DNA from: an uncultured Prevotellaceae bacterium
Lineage (GTDB): Bacteria; Bacteroidota; Bacteroidia; Bacteroidales; Bacteroidaceae
NCBI GenBank assembly: GCA_900314655.1
Contig: OMWC01000024.1
Span: 1-51,426, forward strand
Direction: 5' to 3'
DNA length: 51,426 nucleotides
Of the stretch, positions 1-7,246 are shown in pieces. Position 1 is the stretch's first letter; each line of letters opens with the position of its first letter. A program made the translations under genes and the position numbers. The notes under the pieces are model-generated. The model saw nothing but the letters and a program-made list of their open reading frames with translations, was not told the origin of the DNA and did no database searches.

Positions 1-90
1 ACATTTGCAATAAGAACCAATGATATTACAGAGGTTTTGCAGAGGTCTTTAAAATGCTGAGTATCAATGAGTTAACACAATAACCCCCAA

Positions 91-110
91 ACTAAATTAG
101 TTTGTACCCG
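91..110 (+). repeat. Dispersed 20-bp repeat, single arm
   Basis: ACTAAATTAGTTTGTACCCG matches 20607-20626 at 19 of 20 positions on the same strand, and it also matches the inverse complement of 20533-20551 closely. It looks like a solitary arm of the inverted-repeat element found upstream of susC. Confidence 0.6.
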
Positions 111-148
111 CTCCAGCCATCTCTTCCACACTACAATATGGGATTAAG

Positions 149-253
149 CCCTCTATCCCATCTATTTTACGTACAAATCACTGTATTCCAGACTGTTATC
201 AATAGAGGGTTTACCCGTTAAACCCTCTATGAACCCTCTATCGAACCCTCTAT
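149..253. repeat. Left CCCTCTA repeat cluster with 12-bp hairpin
   Basis: CCCTCTA or its complement occurs five times: 149-155, 203-209 (inverted), 223-229, 234-240 and 246-252. The 10-mer AACCCTCTAT is tandem at 221-230, 232-241 and 244-253, a spacing of 11-12 bp. Positions 202-213 and 219-230 form a perfect 12-bp stem with a 5-nt loop. A further 7-bp inverted repeat (138-144 / 155-161) brackets the first copy. The cluster lies just past the stop codon of the VirE-like gene, and the same 7-mer reappears upstream of that gene. This looks iteron-like, but no function is demonstrated. Confidence 0.8.
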
Positions 254-291
254 TTCAAGTTCAAAAGGCACAAAAAGGGCACTTTTGCCCC

Positions 292-2352
292 TTACACAGA
301 ACGCAGTTTCAGATAATAGCCCCGATGTCCGTCGATACCCCCATAAGGCCATCCCAGCTGTTTTAGCGTAGTACCCAACTGACGGAAATTCGGTACATCC
401 TTGGCTTTCAGGCGTTTGGCGAGTTCCTGCTGGATGCGGAGCACCGTCCAGTGCCATTGACGCGAATGCTCGGAGGCAGGCTCAAAGATGTCTTCGAGCA
501 CCTGCTGGAGCGACGACTGCTGCTGATAATGGGCATTATGGGCCTGAATCTCACGCTCGTCCTCGCTGGTGAACCAGTAGATGCAATCGCGCTCACGGAG
601 TTCGCTCATGGCCTGGGCAAACATCTGCCGGTAGGGAATGGGCGACGACATATCTACCTGGCCTGTGACCTCTACGCAGAGATAGCGGCGCGAACCGTCG
701 CCGGAGGGCAATGGCGTGGTGTCGTTGGTGGTAGCGATGAAAGAGCAGAGGCGCGGCGTCATCGTATATTGGTCGGAGCGCATCTTGCGGATCTGCACGT
801 CCTTTTCGGTCAGAAGACGCTTGATCTTGGCCTGTTCGCGGTCGGTCTTGGCGTTGTATTCATCGATACAGACGAGCCACATACGGCCCAGGACGCGCTC
901 CACCTGTTCGGCATTGTCCATCTTGATGTCGTTCATAAAGTATTCGCGCAAGGCCGGCGGCAGGATGTTCCGGCAGAAAGTGCTCTTCTTGATGCCCTGT
1001 CCGCCAATGAGCATAGGCACCACGGAGTTGCCGAAGTCGCGCGAAAGGTTGAGCGCCTGAGCCACCAAGGCCAGGAACCAACGATGGAAATACTGCGGCC
1101 AACGGTCGTAACCGGTAGGCAGCCGCCGTGCGAAGTCTTCGATGTAATCTTTTTTCATATCCCATTCACCCACGCTATAGAGGAATTCCAGAATGGGATT
1201 ATAGTCGGGCACATGGGCCGACTGGATATAGGTGCGGATATCGTTCATCCAACTCTCTCCGCCTTCCTTCATCTCCTCCACCACGATGGAGCGGAGCTGA
1301 CGGTCGTCGAGCGGTTGCCACCGCAGGAAGCGCATGTCGTTAGGCCGGAATTCCACCATCTGTTTTACCACGTTATAGCGCAGCTGATAGCGGCGACCCA
1401 GGAAGTCTTCGATGGAGCGCATGATGCGTTCCTTCTCGTTCATCTGCGAGAGGGGACGTCCTTCGTGGGGCTTCTGATAGGCCGCACGGAAGGTTTTCCT
1501 CACGAGGTCTTCACCCTGCTGGCGGAAACGCGCCATCCAGACAATGCGGCGCACGCATCCTTCTTCGGGCAGATGCGCCGCGGCACAATAGTCGGCCAGC
1601 AGCTGCAGACAATGGTCCATATCGCCCTCGCTTTCCGAAAGGGCTTTCTGCAGACAGGTCTGCAACTCCATTTTCATCCGCTGCTGCTGCTCGGCCTCGG
1701 CGGGATAGTCCACCTTTCCGTCGTCATCGGCCACGGCTCCGCCATAGGCTTCAGCCGCCGCGTCACCACGAAGAACCACCGGCAATGGCTGAGCTCCAGG
1801 ATTGTAAAAAAGATTCGCATCATAACTCATGCGGCAACCCGCCATCAGCGACGGCACCGCGGGCACCACGCGGCCTCCCGAAAGTGCCTCGTAGATGCTG
1901 ATGGCATTAGCCTGTGCATCGGTGAGCGCGTCGGGCCGAAAACCGTCGGGCAAACGGACCACCACTTTCAGCGTCACGCCACTCACGCCCGCGAAGCACA
2001 ACAGCGTATAAGGCACCTGCGAGACAAGCCGCTTCAGCGCTTCCACCTGCGGCAATCCTTCCGGGCAGTCGAGGGTGAGCAGCAATAAGGGATTCACATC
2101 GTTCACTTCATCGAAGCCGTTCTTGCCGAACGTGGCTCCAAAGATGATATACGGCAGACGGTCGCTGTGCGCCAGAAAGTAGCGCGCACCGCCCTGATTC
2201 ATCTGCATGCGACCCAGCAGAGCTTCCTCTCTGATGGTTTCAGCAGTTTTTTTCGTGGTTTCGGAGCGCATACGCTCCACGATTTTTTCCAATTCGACGG
2301 CAGTCAAGCCCTGGGCCTCGCCCATCATCGTTTTCAGTTTGGTAATCTTCAT
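292..2352 (-). CDS. VirE/VapE-type primase-helicase (BT4734-like N-terminus)
   Basis: A 686-aa protein. The N-terminal ~200 residues resemble the BT4734-like/VirE_N domain found on Bacteroidota mobile-element primases; a degenerate SGVTLKVVVRL segment matches its usual SGKGLK motif. The C-terminal half is a VapE/DUF3987-like P-loop ATPase: Walker A GGQGIKKST (~450-458), Walker B WLVCIDEY (~492-499), a sensor-like FIATTND and an arginine pair in GDGSRRYLCVEV. The start is the ATG at 2352 because a TACCTTTG promoter element lies at 2407-2400; an upstream in-frame ATG at 2442 would precede it. No integrase, capsid or plasmid gene is adjacent. I infer a replication or mobile-element role; the family name 'virulence-associated' is historical. 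Confidence 0.8.
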   Translation of the reverse strand: MKITKLKTMMGEAQGLTAVELEKIVERMRSETTKKTAETIREEALLGRMQMNQGGARYFLAHSDRLPYIIFGATFGKNGFDEVNDVNPLLLLTLDCPEGLPQVEALKRLVSQVPYTLLCFAGVSGVTLKVVVRLPDGFRPDALTDAQANAISIYEALSGGRVVPAVPSLMAGCRMSYDANLFYNPGAQPLPVVLRGDAAAEAYGGAVADDDGKVDYPAEAEQQQRMKMELQTCLQKALSESEGDMDHCLQLLADYCAAAHLPEEGCVRRIVWMARFRQQGEDLVRKTFRAAYQKPHEGRPLSQMNEKERIMRSIEDFLGRRYQLRYNVVKQMVEFRPNDMRFLRWQPLDDRQLRSIVVEEMKEGGESWMNDIRTYIQSAHVPDYNPILEFLYSVGEWDMKKDYIEDFARRLPTGYDRWPQYFHRWFLALVAQALNLSRDFGNSVVPMLIGGQGIKKSTFCRNILPPALREYFMNDIKMDNAEQVERVLGRMWLVCIDEYNAKTDREQAKIKRLLTEKDVQIRKMRSDQYTMTPRLCSFIATTNDTTPLPSGDGSRRYLCVEVTGQVDMSSPIPYRQMFAQAMSELRERDCIYWFTSEDEREIQAHNAHYQQQSSLQQVLEDIFEPASEHSRQWHWTVLRIQQELAKRLKAKDVPNFRQLGTTLKQLGWPYGGIDGHRGYYLKLRSV

Positions 2353-2399
2353 TTTTTGGTTGGTAAAGTGTTTTTCGTTACATAATTCTTTTGACCTTG

Positions 2400-2407
2400 C
2401 AAAGGTA
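2400..2407 (-). promoter_or_regulatory. -7 element of the VirE-like gene
   Basis: The minus strand reads TACCTTTG, matching the Bacteroidota -7 consensus TAnnTTTG, 47 nt before the ATG at 2352. No convincing -33 TTTG is visible. Confidence 0.55.
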
Positions 2408-2490
2408 ACAAATATTTCAGGGAAATGCAAGAAAAACCGCAAAAAAAACGAGAAAAATGCTCCAAAGTAGGGGGGGCGATAGGGGGATCA

Positions 2491-2572
2491 TAGAGGGTTT
2501 GAGAACCATACCCTCTACCGACAACGCGCTAAGCCACAAAGCCTTACGCGAAAGATAGAGGGTATAGAGGGT
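2491..2572. repeat. Right TAGAGGG repeat cluster
   Basis: TAGAGGG or its complement occurs at 2491-2497, 2511-2517 (inverted), 2556-2562 and 2565-2571. The first two form an 8-bp inverted repeat (2491-2498 / 2510-2517); the last two are tandem 9-mers ATAGAGGGT. Together with the left cluster they bracket the primase-helicase gene. Confidence 0.8.
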
Positions 2573-2630
2573 AAAAAAAACGTTTTACGTGTACGGAGAA
2601 GACTGTTACCAAAATGGCAAAAACCGGCAA

Positions 2631-3914
2631 TCAGCGCTTGACAAACACTACACGGCGGTTCTTGGCACGGCCTGCATCGGTCTTGTTGTCGGCAACGGGT
2701 TCGTGAGAACCTTTACCCACAGCCTTCAGGTTGAAGCCGTCAACGCCCAAGCCTTCGAGTGCCTTCACCACGGCCTCAGCCCGCTGCTGCGAGAGCGGGT
2801 CGTTCACAGCGTCGCTGCCCTGATTGTCGGTATGGCCCTGCACTTCGAAACGGGCCGACGGGTTCTTCTTCATATAGTCGGCCACCTTCTGTATCTCCGC
2901 CATCGACTCGGCCTTGAGCGTCGCTTTGCCCGTCTCAAAGAGGATATTGTTGGTCACGAACTTGCCTGTCTCGGCAATGGCCTTCTCGACGGCACTGAGG
3001 TCTGTGGTCTGGCGCTCATAGAGATCTGCAGCCCCCTTGGCGAGAATCACATGACCTACGCCACGATACGGGTATCCATCTTGAACATGGAATTCAAAAC
3101 GACTGGGAGCCGCCACATTCGGCAGATTGATGACACGCTGTCCATTGATATAGTATTTGAAAGCACGCTTGTTGAACGAGATAGCGAAATGGTTCCACTG
3201 TCCAAGTTTAACACACTTCTCCAAATCTTCCCATTTCAAATCGCCAGTCACATTATCAGAAGAACCGCCACCCTTCCTGAATGAATAGTTTCCGTAAGCA
3301 TCCGGACTACCTGGGCGAAACATTTTATAGATATTGCCCGTCTCGTCATCACCCTGATAGAACAAGATATGCCAATTCATCTGGTCTATATCACCGGGTT
3401 TGCACATAAACTCCTCCCACTCGAGGGTAAAGACATCGGGCAGATAAGACTTCATGTTCTCCATCAGAGGAGAGAACACAGAACCTCCTGAAGCATTGCT
3501 GTGCGCATACTTCTTGCCATTGACGGAAGCCACCTCCAGGCTACCATCGCTGATGTCCCACTTAGAGGGGAACTCTCCCATCTGCTCATTAGCGAAGTCG
3601 TCCTCGAAGATGATCACGCTGCCGCGCTTGAAATCGCTCTTCTGATTCTGGCTTACAACGGCATCCTCCTGCTCCACCCCATCATTATTCTCACCGTTGC
3701 CCGATCTCTTGGACTTCCTGCTCTTCTTAGAGGCGTCATAATCCATCGTACCATCGACGGCACCCTCAGCCTTCTGCTCCACTTTGCGCTCCACGGTGCG
3801 CTTGGCAGCATCCACGGCCTTATCCTTCAGCTTGCCCAGCCAGCCCTGAGCACTGGCTCCCATGCTTAATGCGAAAATCATCGCCATAAGCATCAGAATT
3901 CTCTTTTTTCTCAT
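2631..3914 (-). CDS. OmpA-family envelope protein with concanavalin-like middle domain
   Basis: A 427-aa exported protein. The signal peptide is residues 1-22 (MRKKRILMLM... ending ASA-Q). A lysine/arginine-rich, low-complexity stretch follows, then a ~200-residue segment opening with IIFEDDF and containing FKYYINGQRVINLP that looks like a LamG/concanavalin-like fold. The last ~110 residues are an OmpA C-terminal peptidoglycan-binding domain: ILFETGKATL, VQGHTDNQGSD, LSQQRAEAV, and GRAKNRRVVFV with the usual Asp/Arg contacts. It probably anchors to peptidoglycan from the outer membrane or periplasm. The ATG at 3914 fits the signal peptide and the promoter at 3969-3962. It is divergent from the kinase/regulator pair and shares a symmetric operator region with it. 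Confidence 0.85.
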   Translation of the reverse strand: MRKKRILMLMAMIFALSMGASAQGWLGKLKDKAVDAAKRTVERKVEQKAEGAVDGTMDYDASKKSRKSKRSGNGENNDGVEQEDAVVSQNQKSDFKRGSVIIFEDDFANEQMGEFPSKWDISDGSLEVASVNGKKYAHSNASGGSVFSPLMENMKSYLPDVFTLEWEEFMCKPGDIDQMNWHILFYQGDDETGNIYKMFRPGSPDAYGNYSFRKGGGSSDNVTGDLKWEDLEKCVKLGQWNHFAISFNKRAFKYYINGQRVINLPNVAAPSRFEFHVQDGYPYRGVGHVILAKGAADLYERQTTDLSAVEKAIAETGKFVTNNILFETGKATLKAESMAEIQKVADYMKKNPSARFEVQGHTDNQGSDAVNDPLSQQRAEAVVKALEGLGVDGFNLKAVGKGSHEPVADNKTDAGRAKNRRVVFVKR

Positions 3915-3961
3915 ACTTTGAAATTTAAGTGTTACTGTTATAGTATTACAATTAATTTGTC

Positions 3962-3969
3962 CAAAGTTA
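3962..3969 (-). promoter_or_regulatory. -7 element of the OmpA-family gene
   Basis: The minus strand reads TAACTTTG, 47 nt upstream of the ATG at 3914. The palindrome centred near 3999.5 lies about 30 bp upstream of it. Confidence 0.6.
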
Positions 3970-3990
3970 AGCAATTTAGTTGGCACACCA

Positions 3991-4048
3991 ACCACCCAAA
4001 TGGGGGGATTTACGTCAAAGGGCCGAAATTTCCACCCATTTGGGTGGT
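3991..4048. promoter_or_regulatory. Paired operator-like palindromes between divergent genes
   Basis: ACCACCCAAATGGG (3991-4004) and its exact inverse complement (4035-4048) form a 14-bp inverted repeat. Each arm is itself a near-palindrome: CCACCC-AAAT-GGGGGG (3992-4007) and CCACCC-ATTT-GGGTGG (4032-4047). Their centres are 40 bp apart, and each lies about 30 bp upstream of one divergent -7 element. This geometry suggests a regulator acting on both promoters; the adjacent LuxR-type response regulator is the obvious candidate, by inference. Confidence 0.65.
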
Positions 4049-4068
4049 GTTATATGAGGATAAATGCC

Positions 4069-4076
4069 TATCTTTG
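4069..4076 (+). promoter_or_regulatory. -7 element of the kinase/regulator operon
   Basis: TATCTTTG, 18 nt before the ATG at 4095. There is no TTTG at the usual -33 spacing, consistent with activator-dependent expression through the palindrome at 4032-4047. Confidence 0.6.
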
Positions 4077-4094
4077 TAGCCAAACAGACCTCAA

Positions 4095-5981
4095 ATGGCG
4101 AAAACAAGCACACTCAAGATCCTGTTGTCGGCCCTGCTGTTCATGCAGGGTCTGATGACAAATGCCTACACAGACCATCGCCATACGAAGGTGGACTCCG
4201 CCGAGCAGGTACTCAAGAGCGGAAAACCATTGACCGAACGCGAGCGCATGGACTGTTACCACACCCTGATTCGCGGCTACTTAGGCAAGGACAGCGAGAA
4301 GCACAATCGCTACTGCCACGAGATGCTGGCGCTGACCTATAGGATGAACGCCCTGAACATGCGCGAGAGTGCCCTCTACCACTTAGGCTTGCAGCACTAT
4401 GGCAAAGAGCAGTACGAGGAAGCCGAGCGACACTTCTTCCGGGCATTTGCCGTCACCGACTCGATGCGTGGCGACAAACGATACACAGAGCGCGACATCG
4501 ACGACAACCTATCACAAATCTACGGGGCTCTGGGCAACCTGTACAACCTGCAGGACAAGGCGCTGCTAGCCATCGAATACTACCAGAAGGCACTCCCCAT
4601 CTTCGAAAAATACGACTGGAAAGAGTCGCAGACCATCCTCCATCACAACGTGGCTGAACTATGGCTCACCATGGGCAACAATGAGAAGGCCGAACAGGAA
4701 TACCTGCGGGCCATCGAGACGGGAACGGCCTCGGGTGACTCGCTGATGATGGCCTTGCCCCGCAAGGGCTTGAGCAAAATATACCTCGACAAAGGCGATT
4801 ACAACCAGCTAAGGGGCATACTACTCCCTGCCTACGACTACTACCACGCCCATCGCGACGAAGAACCAAACGACTATGCCGAGATACTGGCCTCGATGGC
4901 AAAGATGTATCTCATGGATGGCCACAAAGACCTGCCCAAAGCCCGTGCCTTTGCACAGGAGGCCCTGAACCATGTGAACGAAGAACTGATGGGTGAAATC
5001 CGCTTCGACATCTATGCCGCCAACACGATGGTGGCTATGGCCGACCGCCATTGGCAGCAGGCCCTCCACTATGGGCTGCAGAGTGTCCATGCCGACTCGG
5101 CCGCCACCATCAGCGACAAGGACAGCTACATGCTGCTGGCACAAATCTATATGGAATTAGGCCGGAAAGACAAGGCGCGCGAATACATGCAGAAGACCTA
5201 CGACCTGATGAACCGCTATGCCACAGAGCACTACCAGAGCGGACTGTCGCAGATGGAGGTAATCTACGAGACGGAGAAGAAGGAGGCCAAGATAGCAGCC
5301 ATGACCCAGGAGCGCAGGCTGCACCTTTGGTTGCTGGCCGCTGCCATCGGCCTTATCATGCTGCTGGCGGTGATGTTTGTCTATCGCCATCTGGCCCACC
5401 GCCGACAAAAGGCGTTGCTTGCCGCTCGCGTAGCATTAGAGACAGAGACCAAGGAACGCCGCATTCTGGCACGTGACCTGCACGACTCGCTGGGCGGCAT
5501 GCTGTCGCTGTTGCGACTGAAGATTGAAGCTGGGGAAGATGACGTATTGCCGTTGCTCGATGCCACACACACAGAACTGCGCCGCGTTTCACACCACCTG
5601 TTGCCAGAGGAACTGCTTCGCAAGGGGCTTGCCCCGGCTCTGCACGACTTTACCCTCTCGGTACCAGGAGCACGGTTCATGGCGGTTGGTAACATCCTGC
5701 TCGACAAAGACCGGGAACTCGTGCTCTATCGCTGTGCCTACGAGTTGGTGAACAATGCGCTGAAACATGCCCGGGCCGACCACATTGGCATCCAATTGAT
5801 GCAAGATGCCCATGAGGTGACGCTGACCGTGAACGACGACGGAAAAGGAATCGGGAACGACAAGACGGACGGCATGGGGATGCAGAACATCCGTGAGCGC
5901 ATCGAACCTTACCACGGCACCATACGCATGGTTGCCAACGAGAACGACGGAACGGAAATCAATATATCATTACCGCTATGA
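4095..5981 (+). CDS. TPR-containing sensor histidine kinase (HisKA_3 type)
   Basis: A 628-aa membrane sensor. A signal-like N-terminus (1-24) is followed by a periplasmic region of tetratricopeptide-like helical repeats (~50-370; for example YEEAERHFFRAFAV and ALLAIEYYQKALPIF). One transmembrane helix lies near 414-432. The HisKA_3 dimerisation box ERRILARDLHDSLGG carries the phospho-accepting His at ~463. An HATPase_c domain follows, with ELVNNALKHA, the DDGKGIG box and GMGMQNIRERI. It phosphorylates the regulator encoded next, whose ATG overlaps this stop codon by 4 bp. The signal sensed is unknown; the neighbouring OmpA-family gene suggests the cell envelope, but that is inference. Confidence 0.9.
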   Translation: MAKTSTLKILLSALLFMQGLMTNAYTDHRHTKVDSAEQVLKSGKPLTERERMDCYHTLIRGYLGKDSEKHNRYCHEMLALTYRMNALNMRESALYHLGLQHYGKEQYEEAERHFFRAFAVTDSMRGDKRYTERDIDDNLSQIYGALGNLYNLQDKALLAIEYYQKALPIFEKYDWKESQTILHHNVAELWLTMGNNEKAEQEYLRAIETGTASGDSLMMALPRKGLSKIYLDKGDYNQLRGILLPAYDYYHAHRDEEPNDYAEILASMAKMYLMDGHKDLPKARAFAQEALNHVNEELMGEIRFDIYAANTMVAMADRHWQQALHYGLQSVHADSAATISDKDSYMLLAQIYMELGRKDKAREYMQKTYDLMNRYATEHYQSGLSQMEVIYETEKKEAKIAAMTQERRLHLWLLAAAIGLIMLLAVMFVYRHLAHRRQKALLAARVALETETKERRILARDLHDSLGGMLSLLRLKIEAGEDDVLPLLDATHTELRRVSHHLLPEELLRKGLAPALHDFTLSVPGARFMAVGNILLDKDRELVLYRCAYELVNNALKHARADHIGIQLMQDAHEVTLTVNDDGKGIGNDKTDGMGMQNIRERIEPYHGTIRMVANENDGTEINISLPL

Positions 5982-6601
5982 AGAAATATCGTATAGACGT
6001 ATATATCGTGGACGACCATACGATGCTCAACGAAGGACTGACCGATGCCGTCAATCGGTCCAAGACCATCTACGTGAGCCGCAGTTTCACAACGCTTGCC
6101 GAATGCCGGACAGCTCTGAGGGAGCGCCGACCAGACGTGTTGCTGCTCGACATCTCCATGCCCGACGGCGACGGCACGGCTTTCTGCCAATGGGTCATAG
6201 AGGAATATCCCAAGGTGAAGATTCTGGCTGTCACCATCCACGATGAATACAGCATGATCCGGCGGATGCTTGACAGCGGTGTTCACGGCTACGTATTGAA
6301 AAGTGCACCCATCGAAGAACTGACAACGGCCATCCAAACGGTATGGAAAGGACTGGAATACATCAGTCCGACTGTCAGGGAAATCATCCGCGAGGGCAGC
6401 GCCAATGCAGTCATTCTCACGACCGTGGAACATCATATTCTGCGTTTCATCTGTGAGGGACGCACGAATCCTGAAATAGCCGACCGCATGAATCTAAGCA
6501 CCGAAACCGTAAATTGGTATCGCAAGCGTCTGCTGGCCAAGTACGGGGTGAGGAATTCCGTCCAACTGGCAAGCCTTGTCACCAAGGAGAGAATTGTATA
6601 A
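5978..6601 (+). CDS. LuxR/NarL-family response regulator
   Basis: A 207-aa two-domain regulator. The receiver domain (1-~125) has the acidic pair in VYIVDDHT, the phospho-acceptor Asp58 in LLLDISMP and the conserved Lys in VLKSAP. The C-terminal LuxR helix-turn-helix (~140-205) contains EHHILRFICEGRTNPEIADRM and a recognition helix around LSTETVNWYRKRLL. It overlaps the kinase gene by ATGA, so the two are translationally coupled. Regulators of this family bind short inverted repeats, which fits the paired palindromes at 3991-4048. Confidence 0.92.
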   Translation: MKKYRIDVYIVDDHTMLNEGLTDAVNRSKTIYVSRSFTTLAECRTALRERRPDVLLLDISMPDGDGTAFCQWVIEEYPKVKILAVTIHDEYSMIRRMLDSGVHGYVLKSAPIEELTTAIQTVWKGLEYISPTVREIIREGSANAVILTTVEHHILRFICEGRTNPEIADRMNLSTETVNWYRKRLLAKYGVRNSVQLASLVTKERIV

Positions 6602-6607
6602 AACGCA

Positions 6608-6637
6608 AGAGGGTGTGTCAAAATAGACACATCCTCT
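6608..6637. terminator. Hairpin between convergent regulator gene and tRNA-Gln
   Basis: A 12-bp stem (6608-6619 / 6626-6637) with one G-T wobble and a 6-nt loop lies 7 nt after the regulator stop codon. There is no strong T tract, so it may act as a weak bidirectional terminator. Confidence 0.55.
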
Positions 6638-6642
6638 CTAAG

Positions 6643-6713
6643 TTGGGGTACCCGGACTCGAACCAGGAAAGGCAGGACCAGAATCTGCAGTGTTACCATT
6701 ACACCATACCCCA
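6643..6713 (-). tRNA. tRNA-Gln (anticodon CTG)
   Basis: The minus strand folds as a cloverleaf. The acceptor TGGGGTA (6713-6707) pairs with TACCCCA (6650-6644); the D arm contains GTGTAATGGTAACAC; the anticodon loop is TTCTGGT, giving CTG (Gln); the T arm is CCTGG-TTCGAGT-CCGGG. The discriminator base is A and the CCA end is not encoded. The closing anticodon-stem pair (31-39) appears as an A-C mismatch. Confidence 0.92.
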
Positions 6714-6810
6714 ATCTGTGCTGCATTTTTCCGAAATGCGGTTGCAAAGGTACTGCTTTTTTTGGAACTACCAAAGTTTTTCCTAAAAAAAAACAAATAA
6801 ATCTTCATTT

Positions 6811-6843
6811 TTGATGTTTTTCCGCGAATTAGGTGTACCTTTG
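6811..6843 (+). promoter_or_regulatory. Promoter of rsfS-ftsH-cdsA
   Basis: TTG (6811-6813) and TACCTTTG (6836-6843) separated by 22 nt match the Bacteroidota -33/-7 pattern, 26 nt before the rsfS ATG. Confidence 0.65.
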
Positions 6844-6869
6844 TGCCATTATTATATATAATGTACTAA

Positions 6870-7229
6870 ATGGTAAAGACAAAAGAATTAGTAGAGACGA
6901 TTACAAAAGGTATTCAAGAAAAGAAGGGCCACAGCATCGTAGTGGCCGATCTGTCGGGCATCGAAGGTGCCATTTGCAATTATTTCGTGATCTGCACAGG
7001 CAATTCCCCTACGCAGGTGGATGCCATCACCGACTCTGTGGAGGAGTTTGCCCGCGAGAAGGCCGGTGAGAAGCCCGTCCATGTGGTGGGCCGCGAGAAT
7101 GCACAATGGATTGCGATGGATTATACGGATGTGCTGGTACATATCTTCCTGCCCGACGTGCGCGAATACTACAATCTGGAGACGCTCTGGGAGGATGCCA
7201 AGATCACCCGCATTCCTGACCTGGACTAA
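6870..7229 (+). CDS. rsfS: Ribosomal silencing factor RsfS
   Basis: A 119-aa protein of normal length for RsfS (Iojap/DUF143). This family binds ribosomal protein uL14 on the 50S subunit and blocks subunit joining, lowering translation in starved cells. Visible family features are the early KKGHSIVVADLSG strand, FVICTGNSPTQVDAI, and the conserved C-terminal run VVGRENAQWIAMDY followed by DVLVHIFLPDVREYYNLE. It is first in a compact run with ftsH (17-nt gap) and cdsA (1-nt gap), an arrangement common in Bacteroidota. Confidence 0.95.
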   Translation: MVKTKELVETITKGIQEKKGHSIVVADLSGIEGAICNYFVICTGNSPTQVDAITDSVEEFAREKAGEKPVHVVGRENAQWIAMDYTDVLVHIFLPDVREYYNLETLWEDAKITRIPDLD

Positions 7230-7246
7230 AATCATCTTTAAAGAGC

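Larger units (their letters stand above)
1..291. other. Gene-free left flank with repeats
   Basis: I see no credible gene here. It holds one copy of a 20-bp dispersed repeat (91-110) related to the arms of the inverted repeat at 20533-20625, and then the left CCCTCTA repeat cluster that begins at 149. Its outer end is cut by the window. Confidence 0.6.

Noticed and set aside
451..2088. A 545-codon plus-strand open frame opposite the VirE-like gene
   Set aside because: Its His/Arg/Leu-rich translation shows no domain, and it is the antisense shadow of a gene with clear ATPase motifs and its own promoter.
292..2352. Calling the VirE/VapE-type gene a virulence factor or part of a prophage
   Set aside because: The family name is historical, and no phage structural, lysis or integrase gene lies next to it.
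6643..6713. tRNA-Gln as an integration site for the neighbouring genes
   Set aside because: No integrase is nearby and no repeated tRNA 3' end was noticed within the window.
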